A stretch of 5,545 nucleotides of DNA from Candidatus Poseidoniaceae archaeon (GTDB taxonomy: Archaea > Thermoplasmatota > Poseidoniia > Poseidoniales > Poseidoniaceae). The DNA lies in contig JAKUNY010000101.1 in assembly GCA_022451765.1 (NCBI GenBank), positions 1 through 5,545 of the forward strand, in the 5' to 3' direction. The translations under genes were made by a program, and so were the position numbers. Below, piece after piece: positions 1 through 5,545 of this stretch (positions are counted from its first letter, which is position 1; each line of letters starts with the position of its first letter). The notes beneath the pieces are model-generated. The model had not been told where the DNA came from. It worked only from the letters and a program-made list of their open reading frames with translations, and ran no database searches.

Positions 1-230
1 AGTTGCGTATGCAACTTTTCTGCTTCGGGCGTTGCAAGAAACGACGCCTCTGCCCCGTTGAATTCGCGAGCAAGAGAAAGCGCACGTTTGACCGATATGC
101 CCTCAACTTCAGCGATTCGAGAGATATCACCCGATTCAAGAGTCCGGATCAACTCATGACGACCTCCAAAGTGATCGTCCAAACGTTTCATCAATCGCTC
201 GCCAATCCCTGGCAAATTGCTAACCACCAT
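1..230 (-). CDS. Tandem helix-hairpin-helix protein, probable archaeal MutS-like ATPase (N-terminal fragment)
   Basis: The gene runs off the left edge; 76 codons are visible from an ATG at 230-228. Residues about 5-19 (NLPGIGERLMKRLDDHF) form a classic helix-hairpin-helix with the LPGIG turn. Residues about 38-57 (SRIAEVEGISVKRALSLARE) form a second one, so this is a tandem HhH module of the kind that binds the DNA backbone. It is followed by FLATPEAEKLHTQ. From memory, an N-terminal HhH pair followed by an 'FLAT..A...' helix matches the start of euryarchaeal MutS-like proteins, which carry a MutS-type ATPase further downstream. That ATPase would lie outside the window, so the name is an inference; the DNA-binding HhH module is the firm part. 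UvrC, RuvA or another HhH nuclease are alternatives, but UvrC carries this module at its C-terminus. The frame is open upstream to a stop at 272-270, so a TTG at 233 is possible, but ATG precedes the domain neatly. No Shine-Dalgarno sequence is visible. The gene follows the lipoprotein gene by 50 bp on the same strand. Confidence 0.72.
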   Translation of the reverse strand, partial: MVVSNLPGIGERLMKRLDDHFGGRHELIRTLESGDISRIAEVEGISVKRALSLAREFNGAEASFLATPEAEKLHTQ

Positions 231-280
231 CAAGCCACATGGTTTGTCAAGGGCTTTTGAGGATAACCCTCAATTTGACC
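231..280 (-). other. Short intergenic gap upstream of the HhH gene
   Basis: These 50 bp separate the lipoprotein stop from the HhH gene start and form the largest gap in the window. They hold a small inverted repeat at 259-271 (GAGG, five-base loop, CCTC). The stem is only 4 bp with no following T-run, so it is not called a terminator. No clear archaeal TATA/BRE pair or Shine-Dalgarno sequence is visible. Either read-through from the upstream genes or a weak, leaderless promoter here would fit. Confidence 0.5.
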
Positions 281-1684
281 TCATTGTTGGTAAACGGGGA
301 GATGAAGTTCAACCGCAAACAACGGGTCAACATGCGTTGAATCATGGTATGCTACGACGACACCCCCATCTCGAAGGATTGCTAAACTGGCGAAATCGAA
401 TCGAATGTCATTCCCCGCACCTGAAGTTGAATCAAGGTCACCCTGGCCAATGTAGGTGAGCGTGTCCGGACTGAGGTCTTGGCTGTAGCCTCTGGTGTGA
501 AACAAAACGTCCACGTCGGGTCCATCGCTCGATTGGTATCGGACGTTCAATACAAACAGATCATGCTCACCGTTGGCTTGGAATTCCCACTCTTCTATGC
601 TCGAGGCGGCACTCCCGAGATCGTATGTGTGATTGTTCCAACTAACGGCGCCATCGATTGATGTGTAATGGGTAAACGTCGTACCCGAGTTTGCGACGCA
701 GTGGATTGTACCGGTCATATCAATCTGGCAATATTCGCTAGGGAACTGCACGGCAAGCTCGTTCCAAGAAAGCGTCGTATCCAGGAAGGCAGCATTGCCA
801 TTATCGAAGTATTGCGGGAACAGAAGCCCTCCACTCGGGACAGCGAACGCTCGCATTTCCTTGTGGGGCTTGTTCACGTCCCAGTAAAAGTCAAGAGAGG
901 CGTTCGTGAAGTCCAAGTCAATCTCAATGTCTGGTTGTGTGGATGAGCGGCCCGGGAATTGAATCGGATAATAATTCAGTCCATCCACCGAAATTTCTCC
1001 ACCAGCGTTTTGGGTTTGATGCCAGAAGTTGGAAACGACCAACGAGGCCCACTCACCATCACCGATGCTCGATGAAATTGGCCCAACAACTTCGACTTGC
1101 CAGCTACGATCGTAGAAAGGCTCCGTAATGCGGTTGTAACACCATTTCCATTCCATTTCAGAATCATCGTAGAGGATGGCATAGAATTTGTCCAACTTGA
1201 GGTCACCTCCCACGTATGGGAACCACGACATCGAAATGATGTCGCCATTGGTTGCTTGGACAATGCTACCCTCGCCCAGACCTTCTGTCCCAGGGTTGGT
1301 TGGGATGAATGTGCGGCATTGTAGATCCGGTGTAACCCCGGGAATCCACGTATCCCAGTCATGCCCTCGATCGCCTGACCAGACAGGGTATTCGCCTCCG
1401 ATGTTGAGAATAGAACCCGAAATGGTGGTTGCGATGTAATGTTCACAGCAGTTTCCACCTTTTGATTCATCAAAAACGGCCCATGTCATGTTGGTTGTTT
1501 CATTGGACCGTAGATCGACGGTCATGAATTCGCGTGGAGATTCGTGAGTCTGCTCGTCGATGAGCACATAATTTTCCCATGCTGATTGGTATTCTTCGTC
1601 CTCAACAATCGATTCACCGTCACCGTAACATCCTGCAAGGACCATGCTGCATACAAGCATGACGGCGAGAACACCTCTGCGCAT
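281..1684 (-). CDS. Secreted lipoprotein with sialidase-like beta-propeller features, function unknown
   Basis: This 467-residue protein is predicted to be exported and lipid-anchored on the outer face of the membrane. It opens with two arginines, a hydrophobic stretch (residues 4-17) and a lipobox LAG|C with Cys19 as the lipidation site. An acidic linker follows (GDGESIVEDEE). The body is rich in short beta-strand and Trp/Tyr/Gly/Asp patterns. Three features resemble BNR/sialidase-type propellers: GDIISMSWFPY followed by KFYAILYDD (147-173), PFYDRSW (189-195), and a degenerate Asp-box SIDGAVSW at 342-349, where the consensus S-x-D-x-G-x-T-W has Ala and Ser in place of Gly and Thr. A final propeller-like strand, GGVVVAYHD, is at 440-448. 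Six cysteines remain after Cys19 (79, 80, 123, 182, 319, 329) and could form disulfides. There are four N-x-S/T sequons (61, 65, 261, 351). I cannot recognise a complete sialidase active site, so no enzymatic activity is claimed; it may instead bind glycans or protein. The ATG is 7 bp after the receptor stop, without a Shine-Dalgarno sequence, and is supported by the signal peptide directly behind it. Confidence 0.88.
   Translation of the reverse strand: MRRGVLAVMLVCSMVLAGCYGDGESIVEDEEYQSAWENYVLIDEQTHESPREFMTVDLRSNETTNMTWAVFDESKGGNCCEHYIATTISGSILNIGGEYPVWSGDRGHDWDTWIPGVTPDLQCRTFIPTNPGTEGLGEGSIVQATNGDIISMSWFPYVGGDLKLDKFYAILYDDSEMEWKWCYNRITEPFYDRSWQVEVVGPISSSIGDGEWASLVVSNFWHQTQNAGGEISVDGLNYYPIQFPGRSSTQPDIEIDLDFTNASLDFYWDVNKPHKEMRAFAVPSGGLLFPQYFDNGNAAFLDTTLSWNELAVQFPSEYCQIDMTGTIHCVANSGTTFTHYTSIDGAVSWNNHTYDLGSAASSIEEWEFQANGEHDLFVLNVRYQSSDGPDVDVLFHTRGYSQDLSPDTLTYIGQGDLDSTSGAGNDIRFDFASLAILRDGGVVVAYHDSTHVDPLFAVELHLPVYQQ
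1628..1684 (-). other. Lipoprotein signal peptide and lipobox
   Basis: Codons 1-19 of the lipoprotein encode a short n-region (MRR), a hydrophobic core (GVLAVMLVCSMVL) and the lipobox LAGC. Cleavage would expose Cys19 (codon at 1630-1628). The adjacent n-region arginines are not followed by a twin-arginine consensus, so the Sec route is more likely than Tat. The residues after the cysteine are strongly acidic, as is common for tethers of exposed archaeal lipoproteins. Confidence 0.85.
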
Positions 1685-1691
1685 GTCAGTA

Positions 1692-2459
1692 CTAGTCGGC
1701 GGCTGTTTTCAAATCCTTGCATAGTGCGTTGAATGTTCGAAGGCCTGTAAGTGTGTGGCTACCGAACCACGTTAATGCCTCTCCATCGATGCACAGCGTC
1801 CAAGGTCGACGGCCGCCATTTGCTTCGACTGAATCACAGATTGCCTCACCTTCTTGTTTTGAAAACTCATGAGGTTCGCTTGAAAGAAGGAGTCCTTCAA
1901 TCCCGTTTGAGGTGATGTGCTCCTCAGTAACGACAGGGTAACCGTTTCCGTTTGGTTCGATATCAGGAATTTGAAACCCACACGTTTCAAGCAATGCGCC
2001 AGAATATTTCTGTGGCGAAACGGCCATGAGCGGCTCGTGCCAAATCATAGGTAACACCACCGGCCCAGTCCCTTGCTGACAAATTGCGATTTCTTCTTGA
2101 ACAGCATTCGCGAGTTCTCGAGCTTTGGTCTCCAAGCCCAACAGTTGGCCAAGTTCGAGCAACATAGGGGGGACATCGCCGGGCCCCTCAACGTAGCTTA
2201 CGTAGGTATTGATGCCCAGTCTTGTCAATTCTTCAAAGACTTCCTTTGGGTTTTCTTCACGATCCAGTAAAACCAAGTCCGGTTGTGCATTTCGTATTTT
2301 GTTGAGATTTGGTGGCTTTGTTCCACCAACGACTTGAACATCCTTGATGTAGTCCGCAGGATGGATGCACCATGGTGTCCGACCAACGAGCTGCGATGCG
2401 TCAAGACCCAATTCTGCAAGGGTCAATGTAAGGCTTGGCACGAGCGAAATCACTCGCAT
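1692..2459 (-). CDS. Helical-backbone metal receptor (BtuF/TroA-like cobalamin- or metal-binding protein) without signal peptide
   Basis: The 255-residue protein belongs to the periplasmic-binding-protein fold of the BtuF/TroA type: two alpha/beta lobes joined by a long helix. Family motifs appear in order: an N-terminal strand RVISLVPSLTLTLAELGL (2-19), GRTPWCIHP (26-34), VGGTKPPNL (44-52), PDLVLLDREEN (60-70), the linking helix region (about 95-127), a second-lobe segment with IWHEPLMAVSP (139-149) and SGALLETCGF (153-162), LLSSEPHEF (191-199) and IDGEALTWFGSHT (224-236). The family includes vitamin B12 and iron-chelate receptors of ABC importers; GRT-x-x-CIHP and the DGE-x-L-x-W-(Y/F)-G end are typical of a subgroup annotated as cobalamin-binding or helical backbone metal receptor. 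The first residues already form the first core strand, so no signal peptide or lipobox is present and the product should be cytosolic. No permease or ATPase gene is nearby. It starts 9 bp after the ileS stop, with a GAGG motif at good spacing. The ligand is unknown. Confidence 0.9.
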   Translation of the reverse strand: MRVISLVPSLTLTLAELGLDASQLVGRTPWCIHPADYIKDVQVVGGTKPPNLNKIRNAQPDLVLLDREENPKEVFEELTRLGINTYVSYVEGPGDVPPMLLELGQLLGLETKARELANAVQEEIAICQQGTGPVVLPMIWHEPLMAVSPQKYSGALLETCGFQIPDIEPNGNGYPVVTEEHITSNGIEGLLLSSEPHEFSKQEGEAICDSVEANGGRRPWTLCIDGEALTWFGSHTLTGLRTFNALCKDLKTAAD

Positions 2460-2464
2460 GCTTT

Positions 2465-2470
2465 CCCCTC
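2465..2470 (-). promoter_or_regulatory. Probable Shine-Dalgarno site of the receptor gene, overlapping the ileS stop codon
   Basis: Read on the minus strand, the ileS stop TGA runs straight into GGGG, giving GAGGGG. Its GAGG can pair with the CCUC of the 16S rRNA 3' end, and the ATG of the receptor follows GAGG after 7 bases. The overlap suggests coupled translation of the two genes and supports the ATG at 2459. The lipoprotein and HhH genes lack such a motif, so ribosome recruitment may differ between genes here. Confidence 0.5.
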
Positions 2471-5400
2471 ACACCTTGTCAACGCGATACGCGATCTGTG
2501 CGCCATCGACATCGAAGGCTTCGATGTCGGATGGAGCGTCATCAACATTGAATACAATTCCAGACGATCGAGTCTCCTTTGCAATCCAAGTCTGATCTTC
2601 TGCGAACAATTCAGGAGCGCCTTTCATCCAAACCTCGACATCGATCATGGCTTCAATTTCCAAGTTCATGTCCTTTCGTTTGGATTGAATTCGACGTGTA
2701 ATGTCTCGTGCAAGCCCCTTCGAAAGAAGGTGAGGTGTGTCCTGCATATCAAGGACCAAGCTAACATGGGATGCGTCATCTGATTCACCAATCGTGATGG
2801 TGGCGGCTGCGTATCCTTTGCGTTCCGCTCGTCGGACTTCGATGTCGGACACCAAGATTTCCACGCCCATGATGGTACACGAACCATTCTGGATTTCAGC
2901 AAGCAGTGATTCTTGGTCAGAGTGGTTCTTGATTTGAGTTGCAATTGCATTGACATCACCCTTTGCTCGAGGAGCGAGGGCTCTGAAATTTACCGCCAAC
3001 TCAACTTGCTGAAAACGATCAAGGTCGGTTTCAACGGATATGCTCTCCACATTCAATTCCTCACACAACAAGTCGTGATAAGGCTGCAAATCAGGTCCAG
3101 CAACAATCCAACCTTCTGCACATGGCAGACGTTGTCGGCGTTGGGCATCGATGCGAATTCGACGCCCAGTCTCCGCTAGTTCGCGAACCAGCTCCATCTC
3201 CCGTTCCAAATCGAGATCTTGTGGAGGTAGTTCGGCCGTTGCTTCGACAAGGTCTTCGTTCCAGGAATCAGCGGTAGCTCCTTCCGTTGAGCCAGGTGTC
3301 CCCAAAGGCCATGATGCCGTATGCACGGTGTCTCCGGTTAGGTTGCGATGAATCGTGTCGACCATAAATGGGCTGACAGGTGCAATAAGTTTGCAAAGGG
3401 TGACGAGGATTTCATGCAATGTGTGTTGACATGCGAGTTTATCACCTGAGTCAGCCTCCTCCCAGAGACGTCGGCGACTTCGACGAACGTACCAATTTGA
3501 CAAATCGTTGACGACGAAATCCTCGAGTTCTCGACACGCTTTGTGGAAATTCCAGTTGGCGAACCCATCGTGATATGCTTTGGCCGTGGAATGAAGTTTG
3601 GAAAGAATCCAGCGATCGAGACGTGGACGTTGTTCAACGCTTGACTGAGAAGTGGAGGGATCGAACGAATCCAGGGAAGCATAATCGGCATGGAAGCGGT
3701 AGACATTCCACAATGTAAGGAACATTTTGGCATAGGTTTCACGAACACCATTGGAGTCGAATTTCAGAGGATTCCAGGGAGCTCCTGCTGTCACCATGTA
3801 CCATCGTGTCGCATCAGCACCTTCTCGATTGAAATGGTCCCACGGGTCAACAATGTTTCCTCTCGACTTTGACATCTTCTTACCTTCAGCATCCAGAATC
3901 AAACCAAGTGAGAGACATCGTTTGTAGGCAGGCGAATCAAAGACGGTTGTTGAGACCGCTAGGAGAGTGTAGAACCAGCCACGAGTTTGATCGACACCTT
4001 CGCAGATGTAATCAACGGGGAAGGATGAGTCAAACGTTTTGTTATCATCGAACGGGTGGTGCCACTGGGCGAAAGGAGCACATCCAGAATCAAACCAGCA
4101 ATCCATGACAAAAGGCTCCCTTTGCATTGGCTTCCCATTGTCTGAAACAAGCGTGAATGCATCGACAACCGGACGATGTAAATCGACATCGTCAGGACAC
4201 TCAGGATTGTCATAACCTGCTGCGTTCGCTTTTGCAACTTCTTCTTGTAATTCTGCAATCGAACCAATGCACTTCATGTTCCCGTCTTCGTCTCTCCAAA
4301 CCGGTAGAGGAGTGCCCCAGTAGCGTTCCCTTGATATTGCCCAATCCTTGACGTTGCGGAGCCATTCGCCAAATCGACCCTCACCGACCCAATCCGGTGC
4401 CCATTCCACGCCATCGTTGAATTCGAGAAGACGTTCTTTCACGGCAGTCATTCGAACGAACCATGAGTCCATGGCATAGTAGAGGAGTGGATGATCGGTT
4501 CGCCAACAATGTGGATAATCGTGGAGGTAACTCTTCTCTCGATAGAGAAGGCCGGACGCAATTGCTTCGTTTCGACCAACCAGAATTTCCATGACCGCGT
4601 CGTCGCACGACTTGACGTAATGACCATCGAGTTGCGGGTGTACTCCGTCAACAAAACTTCCTTCCATAGTAACGGTATGATAGGCTGGTAAACCGACTTC
4701 CATTCCGAGATTGTAGTCGTCTTCACCGTACATTACAGCCGTGTGTACAACACCGGTTCCGTCCGTTGTGGTGACCCAATCAGCAGATAGGACTGTCCAC
4801 GCTGTGGAGGATTCGCCTCGGGGAACGGCGTTTGGAAAGAGTGGTTCGTAGGCTTTTCCGACGAGTTCAGAACCTTGAATTTCTTCGATAACGTCGACGT
4901 GATGACGAAGCACTTCCCCCATCAAATCCTTTGCGAGAATCAGCTCCTCGCCAACCGATGCACCACCTCGTCCATGCCAGCCTTCCGGTTCTTCGCGCAC
5001 ACGACAGCGTGCATAGGTTACATCCGGACCAACGGCAAGTCCTACGTTGCCTGGAAGGGTCCAAGGTGTGGTCGTCCAAGCAAGAATTGAAGCGGAATCA
5101 TCCATCAACTTGAATTTGACATAGACCGAAGGTTCCTCAACCTCCTTGTATCCGAGAGCAACTTCGTGGCTGGAATAAGATGTTCCGGTTTGCGGGCAGT
5201 ATGGCAAGACTTTGTGACCCCTGTACAGCAAGTCCTTGTCAAACATCTGCTTGAGGGCCCACCAACATGATTCAACGTAATCGTTGTGAAGCGTTACATA
5301 TGGATTGTCCAAATCAACCCAGTATGCCATACGCTCCGTCATTTCACGCCATGCACTTTCATAGGTCCAAACACTTTCTCTGCATGCGTCATTAAACGCT

Positions 5401-5545
5401 TGCATCCCGAAGTTTTCTATCGCTTCATTGCTCATGAGGTCCATTCGTTTTTGCACTTCGATTTCGACAGGAAGTCCGTGTGTGTCCCAGCCACCTTTGC
5501 GCTCAACAAGAAACCCTTCCATTGATATCCATCGGCAAACGAGAT
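2469..5545 (-). CDS. ileS: Isoleucyl-tRNA synthetase, archaeal/eukaryotic type (N-terminus beyond the window)
   Basis: This cytosolic class I synthetase charges tRNA-Ile with isoleucine using ATP. The frame is open to the right edge, so the Met at 5522 is probably internal; residues are numbered from it here. The HIGH motif should lie just outside. Visible landmarks are GGWDTHGLPVE (10-20), the CP1 editing domain with WTTTPWTLPGN (149-159) and GTGVVH...GEDDY (255-270), YPHCWR (336-341), DWAISRERYWGTPLPVW (393-409), CWFDSG (475-480), GVDQTRGWFY (509-518) and KMSKS (549-553). The anticodon-binding helical domain spans about 630-730 (RPRLDRWILSKL, SNWYVRRSRRRLW). The C-terminal domain has GLARDITRRIQSKRK (936-950), characteristic of archaeal, eukaryotic and IleRS2-type enzymes. 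The editing residues known from Thermus (the Thr cluster, Asn, His and Asp) appear to correspond to T150-T152, N159, H260 and D269, so editing of mischarged valine is probably retained. Ordinary features are altered only at HTAV (usually HTAP) and CWRT (often CWRC). The 1017 residues shown plus a missing N-terminus give a normal length. It is the first gene of the apparent transcription unit within this window. Confidence 0.98.
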   Translation of the reverse strand, partial: LVCRWISMEGFLVERKGGWDTHGLPVEIEVQKRMDLMSNEAIENFGMQAFNDACRESVWTYESAWREMTERMAYWVDLDNPYVTLHNDYVESCWWALKQMFDKDLLYRGHKVLPYCPQTGTSYSSHEVALGYKEVEEPSVYVKFKLMDDSASILAWTTTPWTLPGNVGLAVGPDVTYARCRVREEPEGWHGRGGASVGEELILAKDLMGEVLRHHVDVIEEIQGSELVGKAYEPLFPNAVPRGESSTAWTVLSADWVTTTDGTGVVHTAVMYGEDDYNLGMEVGLPAYHTVTMEGSFVDGVHPQLDGHYVKSCDDAVMEILVGRNEAIASGLLYREKSYLHDYPHCWRTDHPLLYYAMDSWFVRMTAVKERLLEFNDGVEWAPDWVGEGRFGEWLRNVKDWAISRERYWGTPLPVWRDEDGNMKCIGSIAELQEEVAKANAAGYDNPECPDDVDLHRPVVDAFTLVSDNGKPMQREPFVMDCWFDSGCAPFAQWHHPFDDNKTFDSSFPVDYICEGVDQTRGWFYTLLAVSTTVFDSPAYKRCLSLGLILDAEGKKMSKSRGNIVDPWDHFNREGADATRWYMVTAGAPWNPLKFDSNGVRETYAKMFLTLWNVYRFHADYASLDSFDPSTSQSSVEQRPRLDRWILSKLHSTAKAYHDGFANWNFHKACRELEDFVVNDLSNWYVRRSRRRLWEEADSGDKLACQHTLHEILVTLCKLIAPVSPFMVDTIHRNLTGDTVHTASWPLGTPGSTEGATADSWNEDLVEATAELPPQDLDLEREMELVRELAETGRRIRIDAQRRQRLPCAEGWIVAGPDLQPYHDLLCEELNVESISVETDLDRFQQVELAVNFRALAPRAKGDVNAIATQIKNHSDQESLLAEIQNGSCTIMGVEILVSDIEVRRAERKGYAAATITIGESDDASHVSLVLDMQDTPHLLSKGLARDITRRIQSKRKDMNLEIEAMIDVEVWMKGAPELFAEDQTWIAKETRSSGIVFNVDDAPSDIEAFDVDGAQIAYRVDKV

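Noticed and set aside
3..260. An 85-codon plus-strand frame at the left edge.
   Set aside because: The opposite strand encodes a clear tandem helix-hairpin-helix module over the same bases, while the plus-strand product is low in recognisable motifs.
259..271. Inverted repeat GAGG-ATAAC-CCTC in the largest intergenic gap, considered as a terminator.
   Set aside because: The 4-bp stem is too short and no T-run follows on the minus strand. It is too weak to call a terminator or operator.
976..1473. A 165-codon open frame on the minus strand inside the lipoprotein gene.
   Set aside because: It is a different frame of a gene that has a signal peptide and a coherent fold pattern; the translated product has no recognisable domain.
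1685..1700. Overlapping palindromes AGTACT and ACTAGT between the receptor and lipoprotein genes, considered as an operator.
   Set aside because: They are two chance six-base palindromes covering the stop codon and the 7-bp gap; there is no room for a regulated promoter and no repeat elsewhere.
2283..2783. A 166-codon open frame on the plus strand across the ileS/receptor junction.
   Set aside because: It is antisense to two well-supported genes, its product is rich in Cys, Ser, Ile and Asn without domain motifs, and it spans the end of one gene and the start of another. It is a shadow frame.
3338..3751. A 137-codon minus-strand frame inside ileS.
   Set aside because: It is out of frame within the anticodon-binding region of a clearly intact synthetase, so it is a shadow.

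Overview
The window is a compact, gene-dense stretch in which every supported gene lies on the minus strand, so transcription runs from right to left. The organism is most likely an archaeon. The isoleucyl-tRNA synthetase is of the archaeal/eukaryotic type, with the matching C-terminal domain. The leftmost gene begins with a helix-hairpin-helix module resembling the start of euryarchaeal MutS-like proteins. The secreted protein is an acidic lipoprotein with sialidase-like propeller signatures. Together with the moderate base composition and very short gaps, this fits an uncultivated marine euryarchaeon such as Marine Group II (Candidatus Poseidoniales). The lineage is an inference; no rRNA gene is present to settle it.

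In transcription order, the layout is as follows. (1) 5545-2469: ileS, missing only its N-terminus, which lies beyond the right edge. (2) 2459-1692: a 255-residue helical-backbone metal receptor of the BtuF/TroA-like fold with no signal peptide. (3) 1684-281: a 467-residue lipoprotein, probably a sialidase-like beta-propeller of unknown ligand. (4) 230-1: the N-terminal 76 codons of a tandem helix-hairpin-helix protein, probably a MutS-like ATPase that continues beyond the left edge.

The gaps are 9, 7 and 50 bp, so at least the first three genes look like one transcription unit, and the fourth may belong to it. ileS is a housekeeping gene and the leftmost gene is probably a DNA-transactions gene. 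The two middle genes are the less understood part: a cytosolic-looking cobalamin/metal-receptor homologue next to an exported lipoprotein, with no ABC permease or ATPase visible. No functional link between the four products can be shown from sequence alone; tight packing of unrelated genes is common in streamlined archaeal genomes.

I found no tRNA, rRNA, CRISPR array, insertion sequence or substantial repeat. I did not find a convincing previously undescribed system. The best leads are the receptor/lipoprotein pair and the unidentified propeller lipoprotein.
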